NCBI RefSeq assembly: GCF_027942865.1
Contig: NC_134524.1
Coordinates: 6,540,036 to 6,604,035, forward strand
Length of the DNA: 64,000 nucleotides
Source of the DNA: Odontesthes bonariensis
Taxonomy: Eukaryota; Chordata; Actinopteri; Atheriniformes; Atherinopsidae
Direction: 5' to 3'
Within the stretch, counting starts at the first letter, position 1. Every line of letters begins with the position of its first letter. Below the pieces are notes generated by a model, which was not told the origin of the DNA, searched no databases, and saw only the letters and a list, made by a program, of their open reading frames with translations. Both the position numbers and the translations under genes were made by a program. Of this stretch, positions 1 through 11,462 are shown piece by piece.

Positions 1-171
1 CTTCAAGTCTTAATTTGGAGCACTGATCGGCACACCTTTCTGGGCATCTCGCCAGTTCCTCCAGACATATCATGTTACTCCACCTGCATACGATCAAAAT
101 AAACAAAACTCACAGACTATATACCCAGAATCAGTGCAGAGCAGACGATAACAAGCTCCCTTTCTGCTCAG

Positions 172-3100
172 ACCTGGCGTTGGAGCGAGCCATGTTCTCC
201 TGCGTGCTCCGGCCTCTGAGGTCCCTGCTGGAGAAGGCGCTGCTGGCCCTGCACAGCCAGGACGGATCCACCCATCGCCTCGCCCAGAACCTGCTCCGCC
301 TGAAAGGCGCTTCGGCCATGGAGCGCCTCGGGGTGCAGACCGGGGTCCCGGATAGCCGAGAGGTGGAGAGGGTGAGGCAGAAGCTGATCCTCATGCAGCG
401 GACGCACTCGCCCATCGACAAGGTGCTGCTGCTGCTGCAGGTGTGCAAGTGTGTCCACAAGGCCATGGGCTCCTTACACGGTGAGGCTGCTGTTCACTGT
501 TCAGGGTTTAACTCAAGTATCAGACTGAAAATCAAATCAAAATCAAATCAAATGTATTTGTACACTAGTAAAAATCTAAATCTTACCAAGTATGTTTGTC
601 TCATTGAGTATCTCATTACACTTGATATCAGACACAGCTGCCTAACAAGTACCATTTCAGCCAGATATAGGGACTAGTTTTAATACAATACATCTTGAAT
701 ATCTTGTTAAGTGAAAAAGTCATGAAAACAAATTGTTTTGAGTCATATTTCACATGAAACAAGCTTTTTTTTTTAATTTGAAGAGGTTTTTAAGCTAATT
801 TCAGGATCACTTTTAACTCAAAAGTCCTAAATATCACATCTTATTTAAAAAAATCATGACAAGCTGATTTTCACTAGTTCCATTGGCAGATTTTTTGCTT
901 ATTTCAAGCAAAAACGTCTCGTATTTGTTGTTTTTTTACTTATTTTTGGAGGGGCATTTTTTCCAGAGAACACTTCTCCAAAATTAGAGAAGTATATCTA
1001 TGAAATTTTATCAGGGAAATCAAAATCACTCCACTGTGCGGAGGAACAAACAAAAAGGTCTATCAAACTTTAACTTTAACTAAACGTCACTCCTGCTACG
1101 GAGGAAAAAACAAATAACTTCTCCTAAAATAACGGAGGCACTACTCTATGAAAATTTACAAAAACAGAAATCACTCCAACTGGGAGGAAAAACAAGAATG
1201 CTATGAAAATAAACTTACTCTGTTAACTTTAACAGAACTAATTAATCAAACTTTATCAAAAACAAAAAAAATTCTGTTTTGAAAAGTGTTTCCAGTTCAG
1301 GGTTTAACTCCTGAGAGTTAAAGATGAGCAGTTTTTGGTGTTTCATGCAGAATTTATGCACAGATTCAACTCCTGAGAACAATGAAAACCTCTTTTTTTT
1401 TACTGTTCTTGTCTTTTCAGGACAGGAAGTGAGCTGGGACGACTTCCTGCCGTCGTTATCTTATGTAATGGTGGAGTGCAACCGACCTCACATCCTGATA
1501 GAGGTGGAGTACATGATGGAGCTGCTGGAGCCCTCCTGGCTCGGAGGAGAGGGTACAGCCTCGGCTCTAAATGCTTTCTGTTGCCCCCACAGGGCCGGTT
1601 ATGAGCTTCTGCCTGTCCCCGTTCTGGCCACAGAACAGACTCAGCATCCCAGCACAGCTGATCTATGTTGTGCTTGTTTTGAGTCCAAGTTGGAGGAACA
1701 CTTAAGCCGAGTTTAAAGTTTAAAGTTGCCACAAAAAAAGTGTTCAAATGGATTTTAGATTTTTATTCATTCATTTATTTCAGCTCCTTCTGAGGACACT
1801 AAATTTTGTCCCAAACATCCCACCTGCTTTAAGCCCCCGTTTCTCTGATCAGCACACTTTTAAGATGGTCCGGTTGCCATGGAGACCGGCCCTCTCTGAA
1901 CTGCTTTGGCCCTTTAACCTTGTTGGTCTCCTGTAACTCATTAAATGGGACTCATTAGCAGCTGCTAACTACTTTCTACGAGTTATTTAAACAGCGTTAA
2001 TATTTCATGTGACATCTGTTTTGTTTTCCATGTGCCTTTGTGTCTGTGTTAGTGAAGAAATTAGCTTTAAAATCTTGTCGCTGGCTCTTAGTGGCTCTGC
2101 ATTTAACTGATTTTCCTCAATTATTTATTACTTAATACTTGTATTAGTGGATTGATTACTTTTAAATCTTCTTTACTGAGTAGATGGCAAAGTTGTAGAC
2201 TCGTTCATACGCTACACTGGAAAAAATCAAAGTCTTACCAAGTATATTTGTCTCATTTCTAGTCAAAATGTCTCATTACACTTAATATAAGACACAACTG
2301 CCTAACAAGTACCATTTCAGCCAGATATAGGGACTTGTTTTAATACAATACATCTTGAATATCTTGTTAAATGAAAAAGTCTTGAAAACAAATTGTTTTG
2401 AGTCATATTTCACATGAAACAAGCTTTTTTTTTTACATTTGAAGAGGTTTTTAAGCTAATTTCAAGATCACTTTTATCTCAAAAGTCCTAAATATCACAT
2501 TTTATTTCAAGAAATCTTGACAAGCCGATTTTCACTAGTTCCATTGGCAGTTTTATTTTGCTTATTTCAAGTAAAAACGTCTTTTATTTGTTGTTTTTTT
2601 ACTTATTTTTGGAGGGGCATTTTTTCCAGTGTGAAAGTAAATTCTGTGTGGTGTGCGATGTGGTGAACATCTTCTGTGTCCCGCACCTTTTCCTCTTCCA
2701 GGCGGGTACTACCTGACCAGCGTGTACGCCAGCCTTTGCCTGATCCAGAACTTGGAGCAGGAGCAGCCGTTCTCAGGCTGCCTGACGCCGCCGGTGCAGG
2801 AGGCGCTGAAGGAGTGGAGCTGCAGGCGGAGCCAAGAGGCCCGGAGACAAAAGGAGAGCCAGCAGAGCCAAGTAGGCACAGCACAGAAACGCTGCTGCGC
2901 AGCTGTTTAGCGTCTGACTTTAAAGTCTGATTGATGTGTTGCTTATTATTTAGCGTGACAATTATATGAGATACTCCTAGCTGGAGTATGTGAATGAATG
3001 TTGGCAAAAACAGCGTCTTGAATGGAGGCTGTAAAGAGCAGCACTTTCCTCACGGTTCATGTTCGGGACAGATAAATGTTGCTCCGTCTGTGCATTTAGG

Positions 3101-6100
3101 GAAAAAGGTGCACAAGTTCCAGTGTAAAACAGAGGGTTAAAATGTCAGAATCAGCATCAGAATCAGAAAAAACTTTATTTATCCCCGAAGGGCAATTAGA
3201 AGGGCGAAGAGCGGTCCATTAAAAGCAGAACATGAAAATGGAATCATAAAGAAAATAAAACACAGAAGGGGGTGACAAAAAATGAAAAATAAATAATGAA
3301 AAATAAAAATGAAATAAAATAAAATAAAATAAAATAAAATAAAATAAAATAAAATAAAATAAAATAAAATAAAATAAAATAAAATAAAATAAAATATTTA
3401 GCAAATAAATAAAACAAGGCGTCGATTGTATTAAAATGACAATGTAATTAAAGTGACAATAAAAAATTAAAGTGACATTGTGGTTAAAGTGTCAAGGTGA
3501 TATTGTAATTTGCACATCAGATATTGCACTACAGTATTGTACAGAAGATCTAAGTTATAGTTATAGTAACTGTCTCAGACTTCTTAGAGTTTAAGAGGTG
3601 TTTTGGTTAGCTCCGTCGCCCCAAGAGGGTTATTGGTTCCAATCCCGGCCGGGGCCTTTCAGTGGGGAGTTTCCATGTTCCCCCCGTGTGTGCGTGGGTT
3701 TTCTCCGGGTACTTCCTCCCACCATCCAAAAAGGCTGGTGTTAAGTTAACTGCTTTTGGTTTGAGACTCTGCTGTTCTGGCCTAAAACTCAAAACAAGGT
3801 CGTAACATTATTAAATGAAAATTAGATGCAGGTGTGAGATGCAGCTAAAGGACATAAACATCAAATCTGTAGATAAAAGTAAACTGTCTTTGCTTATTTC
3901 AGCCTCATCTTGAGGTCTTTGCAACCTTGTCAAAGGTAGTTGTTCAAACTTTAACAATGTTATCGTTATTAGTGCTTTAAATCTCAGTTAAAGGGCTTTT
4001 TCCTGTCTTATCTGGCCGGACTGTTCAGCCACTCACTCCCAAGTTAGTGTGCTGCAATAAAGTTAATGTAAATAGTAGGGCTGGGTGAGTTAACTCGTTA
4101 TTATAGCGTTAACTCGACGAAGCAGTGGGCAGAGAGAGGGGGAACTACACGCAGCACAGCGAGGACTATAGCCTCTGTACATGGGGCGCCTGCTCAACCC
4201 ACTACGCCACAAACCACCCCTGTTTAATCATTTATTTCATTATTGTAAAAGTCTGTCGCTCACAGGCTTTTATTTTGTAAAAGTCTGTTGCTCACAGGCT
4301 TTTATTTTGTAAAAGTCTGTTGCTCACAGGCTTTTATTTTGTAAAAGTCTGTTGCTGTCTGCTGTGGAACAGGAAAAGAAAGTAATCGGCGGATCCACCA
4401 AACATGGAGAAGGGTACGGAACTTTTACTCGGCCATTTTCATTTTAAAGTTCTTCCAGACGGCGGAGTCGACAGAACCAAAGTCATCTGTAAACACTGCC
4501 AAGTTGAATTGTCTTCTCAGCGTAGTAGTTCCAGTCTAAAATATCACTTAAAGGCAAAACACACAACTGATAGCAGCAAGTCATTCAAGGAAACAGACAG
4601 TGGAGCGAGGCTTCTACATAAAAACTACAGAAAGATGCTGATGTTAAAAGTGTGTTTGCACAACAAATGTTATGGCACTTTCATTCATATGGCAGCACAT
4701 TTAAAATAAAACTAAATGCTAAAAGCTGTACACTACTTTTGGATTCATTTTTGGATTTTTGATCAGTTAGCTGATAGATCAGAGCAGACTGGGCCTTAAA
4801 TACACAGAAGTTAACTAAAGATGCAACAAGTTTAGGTGTCATTTGTTGTTTTTAACAATAAAGCATCCAAACCTTATTCTAGTAGACCCACAAAATAGTA
4901 AATGAGCATCAAACGTGCTCTGTTATGTTTCCTATTTCGCATTAATTGGGTTAAAAATGAATTAAAATGACCAAAAAGGGACAGTGTGCATCTTCCTGGA
5001 TAAGGCACCCTCTGAACATGAGCAGGTCTAAATGTTTCCGTTATTAACTCCTCCTGAGAGCCAGTTTGAGGTGCTTCACCATGGCAACCCGTCAACAGCT
5101 TCAGCAGACACTACAATAAATTTACATTTCATGTACAAAACAATTCAAAGTGCTTTACATAAAATAAAAGCATTGCAGCAGGGAGTGTAAGAAGCATTAA
5201 AAATACATAAAAGAACATAAAGAGAAACAAATAAAATAATTTAAATGAATTTAAAAGCAAGCAACGGAAAGAATGCCAATTTCCACCGTCATATCCACCT
5301 TAAAATCTTCTTTAAAAATTACCTTAAAGGGACAGTTCACCCTTTTCTGCATCACTGTTCGCCTCAGGTTAAACATCCAGAATATAACTTTCTTACTTTC
5401 TGACCTAATGCACCCATAATTTGGACTAAAAATCACCTGAGACCTGTAAGCTGTGAGGTGGCAACGTGCGCTTCCCAGTCTTTGTGCACCTTTTTAAGAC
5501 CGACGGTGAAAACTGTGAGCACGATTTTTTAAAACTAGTCTTAAAACCCATTTTTATTCCCTGGCTTTTAACCCAGCATGAGACTCTGTTTCTGTTATTG
5601 TTTTAATATTGTTATTGCTGTATGGCTTTGTTTTTGCTGGCATTTTTAGTGATTATAGGACAGTTTAGGTGAGTTTGTCTGCTCTGCTGAATCTGCTCGT
5701 GTGTCTTGTCCTGCCTCCACCTCTGGCACCCTCTATATTTTCATTTCCCCCTACCCGAACCAGGGTTTGCATCCCCACCCCGCTGTGACTGGTGTGCAGT
5801 TGGTGAGAGGCTGAGGTAGATTGTGGTCATTGTCTAGCCTCCTGGAGGTGTCGTGGGCCCAACTAGATGAAACACTGATGAAAGGGGGTTCCCACCTGAT
5901 GACCCCAATGACATGTTGGTCAGCACTGCTCACTGATCTATATTATAGGGAGTATAGGGAATTATTTACTGAGTCTGCTCCATTTTTTTTTCCTTTAGCA
6001 CAAGTTTTGTGTGTTTACCTTGAATGTTTATTATCTTTTTTACATTGTTCTTGTGTTTTATGCCTTATACTTCGTGTTGTTATTCACGTACAGCACTTTG

Positions 6101-8091
6101 TTTCAGCCACGGCTGTTTTAAAGGGCTTTATGAATAAAGTTGAGGTGAGATAAAACAAAATCAGCTGCAAAAAAGGTGGTGATAATCCGTCCAAAAAAGG
6201 GTCAGACATTAAAGTAATTGATTACGCTGATGCTGAGAGGCGACTCATTGCCCTACATCAGAGGGGGGAGCAAACATGTTTCAGCTCAGGTATGTTTCCT
6301 GCTGCTGCTGCACTTGCATAAAAAGTGAGACACCTTTTGATTTTTCCTCAAATATGTTCCGGATTCATTTGGGGGGGGGTTAGTTTCAGACATTTTCAGA
6401 GGTAATCTGTTGATCTGAAGCTGCCAGTTTACGGCCGGGCCTGCACTAATGCCCAACACACCCCCACACACAATGACTTTTTAGCCCTTTTTTGCCCTCC
6501 TGGCCCCCTTCGGATCCGTCAGATTCCCATGGAAAGAAAAAAAAGGGCATTGTCATCCACGTTTCTGTCTGGTCACGTGGTGCCTCTCCTGGCTTCAAAT
6601 AGCCGATCTAACTCACCCGGCAGCCAGATTTTCCTCTGACACAAGCGGAGATCAGTGAGCCAAGTGCTATGAAGAGGTGGGCGGTCAGATAACATGAAAT
6701 TTATTGAGCTGCATCTACTCATCGAAGCAGGCAAACACAATATGCACACGGACAGCGAGGAGCTCGGCGACTCTGTGAGTTTCCACGGCAGACCTGTTGA
6801 TTCTGATTTGTTCCAGTGTGTTATCCAGCTTTTTTTTTTTTCTGAAAACAGCCGCTGGGACTCCTTGTGCTCGTGTTTGTTGCTGGAAGTCGTGTTGTGT
6901 GTGGGACTTGTTGGTGTGGGGAAGCAGCATTTAGCTGTTATGCTGCTAAACAAGTGGAACAAACTGCCAGAGGAGATTAAACTTTCACCAAATGTAGACA
7001 TTTTTCTTAAATCCAGGTTAAAAACATTTCTTTTCTCATGTGTCTTATGCATGAAATCTGCACGATATCTTTGAACTTATCTGGACTGTTGCTTGTTTTT
7101 AAATTCATTTAAATGATTTTATTTGTTTCTCTTTATGTTCTTTTATGTATTTTTAATGCTTCTTCCACTCCCTGCTGCAATGCTTTTATTTTATGTGAAG
7201 CACTTTGAATTGTTTTGGACATGAAATGTGCTACAAATAAATTTGATTTGATTTGATTTGCGTGTGGGGATCCTGCTCTCCAGTTTCTCAACATTTGGTG
7301 TTTGGTAAAGGGATTCTGTCCAGTTTTCACGGCGTGCTGTGAGCAGAGTTATGTAACGGCTCGTTAGCTTTTATGTCTGATGGCTTTCTGTTCTTTTGGG
7401 GAGATGGATAGAAGTCAAACTTCTCGATGGACGCGCTGTGATGAGTTTGGATGTGGACGATGAGTTTAGTGGGGTCCTTGTTGGAAGTTTGTCTCTGAAG
7501 ATGCAGCAGAGGAAAGAGCAATCCCACGGAGATGATTTCATATCGGGCTTTTTCGACCTGGCTGTGTGTGGGAGGCAGCAGCTTTGTTTAAGACGGTTAC
7601 TTTTGTCTCATGCACTGAGGCAGATTATCAGCCTGTGTGCTTCTCACTCCTCCTCTGGCTTCATCCCTCTCTACTCCCCCTCTTTTGCCCTCGCTCCATA
7701 AGCCTCTTGACCTCTTGTTTTTCCATCAATACAGTGTTCACTCTCTTGTTTTTCCCTCCCCTCCCAGAGGTGCGTTCGGATACTGTTCCAGGACGGGGAG
7801 CGGAGCGCCGTGCGGACGTTGCAGTGGAGAGCCGGGGAGACGAGCCAGGCCCTGGCGCAGCTGTGCGCCGCCACCTTCGGAGTGTCTGACCCGCAGCAAT
7901 ACAGCTTGTACTGGCGCAGCGGCGGCGAAATGAGGGCCCTGCCGGCTCAGGCCCAGCCCCAGGACCTGGCCAGCCACAGCGAGGGGGGCCCCTCGCTCTC
8001 ATACCTGAGGACCGACCACGACTTCAGCAAGATGCGGCGGCTCACCAGAGGTGGCGCCGTGGACCTGAGCGAGTCGGTGTGTGAGGAGTGA
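172..8091 (+). CDS. rin1: Ras and Rab interactor (RIN family), 3' part; probably rin1
   Basis: Four coding exons can be joined at GT-AG boundaries with matching phase: 172-480, 1421-1552, 2702-2871 and 7768-8091 (stop TGA 8089-8091). They give about 311 C-terminal residues. The first three exons encode a VPS9 domain, the Rab5-family guanine nucleotide exchange module. The DDFLP motif (exon at 1421) and the GEGGYY motif spanning the 1552/2702 junction match the positions of the catalytic Asp and Tyr in VPS9 proteins. The last exon encodes a ubiquitin-like Ras-association domain starting near RCVRILFQDG and ending in a short acidic tail (SVCEE). RIN proteins bind active Ras through this domain and activate Rab5 on early endosomes. 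The SH2 and proline-rich N-terminal parts must lie left of the window. RIN1 is preferred over RIN2/RIN3 because b4gat1 lies on the same segment, as on human 11q13; that is inference, while RIN-family membership is clear. Introns carry MITEs at 563-967 and 2215-2631 and a LINE fragment with an AAAAT microsatellite. Confidence 0.85.
563..967. mobile_element. Degraded CACTGGAAAAAAT-type MITE, copy 1
   Basis: About 400 bp in the first visible RIN intron. It is colinear with the better preserved copies at 2215-2631 and 8532-9324. The left end is decayed (CACTAGTAAAAATC) and the right end reads ATTTTTTCCAG. A reversed LINE 3' tail (CAAATCAAATCAAAT-like) directly abuts its left side at about 528-560. 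No coding capacity. Confidence 0.7.
2215..2631. mobile_element. CACTGGAAAAAAT-type MITE, copy 2
   Basis: A 417-bp element with terminal inverted repeats CACTGGAAAAAA and TTTTTTCCAGTG. It lies in the RIN intron just upstream of the exon at 2702, about 70 bp from the splice acceptor. The left flank is TA and the right flank TG, compatible with a decayed TA target duplication (Tc1/mariner-like), but this is not certain. A/T-rich interior, no ORF. Confidence 0.8.
3145..3560 (-). repeat. LINE 3' fragment with an embedded (AAAAT)n microsatellite
   Basis: The start, CTTTATTTATCCCCGAAGGG preceded by repeated TCAGAATCAG, is the reversed 3' end of a common fish non-LTR retrotransposon. A pure AAAAT array of about 17 units follows at about 3309-3395. 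The downstream part (CACATCAGATATTGCACTAC) is typical of the same repeat. It sits in the last RIN intron. Confidence 0.6.
4076..4757 (+). mobile_element. hAT-like element with BED zinc-finger ORF, copy 1 (truncated right end)
   Basis: The left end reads TAGGGCTGGGTGAGTTAACT, the same family terminus as copy 2. It contains four units of a 32-bp repeat (about 4240-4350) and then an ORF at 4404-4709 (101 aa). The ORF begins MEKGTELLLGHF and holds a Cys-X2-Cys ... His-X4-His pattern (CKHC ... HLKAKH), which is a BED-type zinc finger as in hAT transposases. No catalytic hAT domain follows; the ORF stops after MAAHLK. A stretch at about 4110-4213 looks like an inserted SINE-like repeat, also present in copy 3. 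The right terminus is missing: similarity to the other copies stops near 4757. It lies in the last RIN intron. Confidence 0.75.
5112..5265 (-). repeat. L2-like LINE 3' end, reversed
   Basis: Reverse-strand copy of the LINE tail found at 6930-7260 and 57478-57810 (AGCACTTTGAATTGTTTTG ... ACATGAAATGT on the other strand). No reading frame is kept. Confidence 0.65.
5324..5510. mobile_element. Partial TTAA-type MITE
   Basis: One end, TTAAAGGGACAGTTCACCC, is a typical fish TTAA-MITE terminus. The opposite end was not found, so this is a fragment. It is followed by a LINE 3' segment. Confidence 0.45.
5530..6150 (+). repeat. LINE 3' end (family shared with 51800-53060)
   Basis: Begins AAACTAGTCTTAAAACCCAT and ends GGCTTTATGAATAAAGTTGA, matching the LINE tail at 51805-51965 plus 53041-53060. 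An extra stretch of about 350 bp (roughly 5640-5990) interrupts it. Non-coding. Confidence 0.55.
6930..7260 (+). repeat. L2-like LINE C-terminal/3' fragment
   Basis: The translation contains LLNKWNKLPEEIKLSP and SRLKTFLFS, the C-terminal tail seen in many fish non-LTR retrotransposon proteins. It is followed by an AT-rich 3' UTR and the tail TTTGATTTGATTTGATTTG. A second copy with almost the same sequence is at 57478-57810. It lies in the last RIN intron, in the same sense as the gene. Confidence 0.7.
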
Positions 8092-8338
8092 GTGGGAGGC
8101 ATGGAGAGGAGATGGATGCTCGGTCTTTTTCTCTGTCTCTTTCTCTCTCTGTCTCTTTCTCTCCGGCGGTGTGTTGTGTCTCGTCATGGATCAGGACTTG
8201 TGAGCGCCGACGGCCCTTTCTTCAGACTGCCAAGCCGACCTTAAATGGTAAACTCTTCCCCAAAACGGACCAACACGCAGGACCGACAGAGGGACTTGTT
8301 GCCAAACCACTCTGTGTGGCTGCGAGTGTAAAATGTGT

Positions 8339-8344
8339 AATAAA
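8339..8344 (+). terminator. Poly(A) signal AATAAA of the RIN gene
   Basis: A canonical AATAAA lies 248 nt after the RIN stop codon, in a stretch with no other coding signal. The 3' UTR would be about 270 nt. A MITE begins about 190 nt further on (8532), so the gene's 3' end sits just before transposon sequence. Confidence 0.6.
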
Positions 8345-8531
8345 TGGATTTGATTGTCGCTTGAAAACTGAACCCAGAGTTACACCGTGAAGGGATTACA
8401 TCATTAAAACACGAGGAGGCTCAGATCCAAAGACTAATTCTGTCAGACTGCCGTTGCCTGGAAACAAAACCGTTTTCCTCCACGTACATAGGAAGGCAAC
8501 CTGTCCACTGTGGTGATGTAACCCTTTCACA

Positions 8532-9324
8532 CACTGGAAAAAATCTAAGTCTTACCAGGTATATTTGTCTCATTTCTAGTCAAAATATCTCATTACACTT
8601 AATATAAGACACAACTGCCTAACAAGTATTATTTCAGCCAGATATACACTCTCAGAAATAGGGGTACAGTACGAGTCCTTTTTTGTCCCCTGAGGTACAA
8701 TCTATACTAATGTAGGGTTAATTATTGGACCTAAAGGTACTTATATGTACCTTTTTAGAGGGTCCAAAAGGTACATATATGTACTCAAGTGGTAAAAGGT
8801 ACCTATATGTACCTTTTTAGAGGGTCCAAAAAGTACATATATGTACTCAAGTGGTAAAAGGTTCATATATGTACCTTTTTTTCTACATGTTGGGGTACAA
8901 TAGACAGTCTGTGTTAGGCTACTTCAGTATAAGGGTACAAAACTATACCTTCTGAGGGTACTGCCCCAGTGACAAGCCATCGTTCCCCTAAAGGTACAAT
9001 TCTGTACTTTATTTTCTGAGAGTGCAGGGACTTGTTTGAAGACTTCTGGAATATCTTGTTAAATGAAAAAGTCTTGAAAACAAATTGTTTTGAGTCGGAT
9101 TTCATATGAAACAAGCTTTTTTTTACATTTGAAGAGGTTTTTAAGCTAATTTCAAGATCACTTTTATCTCAAAAGTCCCAAAAATCACATCTTATTTCAA
9201 GAAATCTTGACAAGCCGATTTTCACTAGTTCAATTGGCAGATTTTTTTTGCTTATTTCAAGCAAAAACGTCTCGTATTTGTTGTTTTTCTTACTTATTTT
9301 TTGGAAGGGGCATTTTTTCCAGTG
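8532..9324. mobile_element. CACTGGAAAAAAT-type MITE, copy 3, split by a nested element
   Basis: Same family as 2215-2631, with both termini present (CACTGGAAAAAATC and CATTTTTTCCAGTG). It is interrupted at 8647-9024 by a second element. Without the insert it is about 413 bp. It lies downstream of the RIN poly(A) signal. Confidence 0.8.
8647..9024. mobile_element. Nested Tc1/mariner-like MITE with TA target site
   Basis: A 378-bp element with inverted ends CACTCTCAGAAA and TTTCTGAGAGTG. The host MITE reads GATATAGGGAC in its intact copies; here the insertion is flanked by TA on the left and CA (one change from TA) on the right, as expected for TA duplication. The interior has about 62-bp internal direct repeats, each carrying GGTACATATATGTAC-like palindromes. 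Confidence 0.75.
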
Positions 9325-10026
9325 CAGTGTAGTTCTGGGATGTTTTATTGCTTCACTCTATGTGTAAAAGTCTGCAGATGTTTGGATGGAAGGGGGATGC
9401 AAGCCTTCCCTGCCCCCTGGAGTACAGCTGGACAAAAAGTTAGCCAAGACCAAACCTCAATACCAAAGTGACAGGAAAAAAAAACGATCAAAAGATGCCA
9501 TTTTGTGAGCTGTTTGCTTTGAAAGAAAATCAGGTTGAGGGAAGCTTTAAATCAGCTGTTTGTGTTCAGAATCGCCCACGGAGGCAGATTTATCTTCACC
9601 TTTCGGAGAGAAAAGGTGCAGACTCTCCTCCTTTCTATTAAGTGGTTTCGGCAGGTGGAGTAATTGGCGAGTGGGAGGGAAGCCACAGAAGAGCCTCGGC
9701 TCTTTTTCTTTGAATTCATGTGAAGGGGGGGGGGAACAGACGCACATCCCGCCGTCGCTCCAGGACAGCCTGCAACAGATTTACTGACTGACTTGTGAAT
9801 GTATTTAAAAACCTTCTTTTTCCTTTCAGAGCTGCGTTCATCCCTCGTTTCTATCCACCGCTCTTCAGTTCTTTTTCGTTTTCTCTTGGCCGATGACAGT
9901 CTGACCAAAATAACCGGGGACCCCCGCGGTAGCTGGTTGAATGTAAACGTCCACGTCACCAGCTTGCGTTGACTCCTGCTGCAAGTTATCGCGATCGACT
10001 GACTGTTCAACTCGGTGCCATTCTCC

Positions 10027-10742
10027 CAGGGCCGGCCCAAGCCTTTATGGGGCCTTAAGCAGAATTTCATTTGGGGCCCCCCTACCATCACCTCAGCTCC
10101 AGATGTCTCATTATTTCATAGGCTACACTGTTATGTGTGTAACGGACCCACAATCATTAGCATTATTTGTAATCATCTTACATTATACAGGTGCCATTCT
10201 TGTTTTTAACCTTAAAGGGATAGCAAACTCGTAAATATGGTTTAATTAACTTCTACATAAAGAGTGATGTATAAGTATGGCTCATCAATTTAACTATTTG
10301 AAAGTAACATCAGCAGGCTGGAGACTGCATTTATAGTAAACACGTTAAATAGTTTAATTTCTTTCAGATGTGCAATGGTGTGCAAAATGTTCAAAATACA
10401 AATACAAAATAGAATCAAATGACATTCACATTATCTTACAGAAAAATAAAGTTGTAATCAAAATTAAATACTTAAATAATAAATAAAATTCTAAAATAAT
10501 TTTGCCCAATGGTGGCAGCAGCCAACAGGAGGCATAAATTAACCTAGTAATAGTATTTTGTCAAAATTATAAAAAAAAAAATTCTGGTGTAATACAATTT
10601 CGTTTAAATTATTCAATGTTATTTTAATTTCATGTATATATTTACCTTTTTTATCACAACGTCTTGGTGCTCTCTGGGGCCCCCTGGTGGCGTGGGGGCC
10701 CTAAGCGACCGCGTAGTTGGCATATGCCTTGGGCCGGCTCTG
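10027..10742. mobile_element. Non-autonomous hAT element with intact 8-bp target duplication
   Basis: 716 bp with ends CAGGGCCGGCCCAAG and CTTGGGCCGGCTCTG. It is flanked by an exact 8-bp duplication CATTCTCC at 10019-10026 and 10743-10750, which is diagnostic for hAT transposition. The interior is AT-rich with GGGGCC blocks near both ends and no transposase ORF. It lies between the RIN and actr2 genes, which converge tail to tail. Confidence 0.9.
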
Positions 10743-11462
10743 CATTCTCCTGTATCATATTGTGAATTTAAAACTTAACTTTTAATCGTTTCAATCTGTT
10801 GAGTAGATATCAAACCCTAAGTATGGATTTTCAACACATCTGGAGTTTTTAAATCCGCTGAGGAGGCTCGTTTCTAAGCTATGACGTGTTTTTTGGACAT
10901 TATTGCATGCTTTTTCATTCGATGTGAAGGTTCTGCGGATGTGGTGTGTGCGTGAAGCATGTGTTCACTGTGAGAGCTGACTTATTTCTTTTCAGTGTAC
11001 AAACACCTTTCTGTATTTTGTCAGGTAACTCAGTATCGCAATAAAAGACATTGCAATATCCGTTCGTTTTGTTGTTCCGTGCAGTTTTGTACTGAGGTGG
11101 GACGTCTTAGACCAACTCAACCACCAGATGGCAGCAATGCTAACAAAAACCATCTGTAACTCAAAGTATTTCTGTTAAGAGGACGGAGGTTTCTCCTCTT
11201 GATCGCTTGATATGGACCATTTTAGGCAGGGACACATATGGGATGAGATTTATTTAGAGGCATCTCAGGAAAATGTCTTTCGTTGACATTTTGAGTGAGA
11301 ATGTTAGAAAAAAGTTGAATGAAACAAATAACACCCAGATCTGACCTATTTTTATATTATTTTGAAATTAGTACCTGTATTCTGTGGAAAAGTCCAGGAT
11401 ACTCCTAACTGTAGCTTCACTCCAAAACTAATTTATCCAATTAGTTTGATCCTGGCTGATAT

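Noticed and set aside
131-466. Minus-strand frames opposite the first RIN exon
   Set aside because: Shadow of the GC-rich VPS9 coding exon on the plus strand.
8088-8390. 100-codon frame after the RIN stop codon
   Set aside because: Lies in the RIN 3' UTR, is low-complexity (Ser/Leu from CT-rich DNA) and runs into the poly(A) signal.
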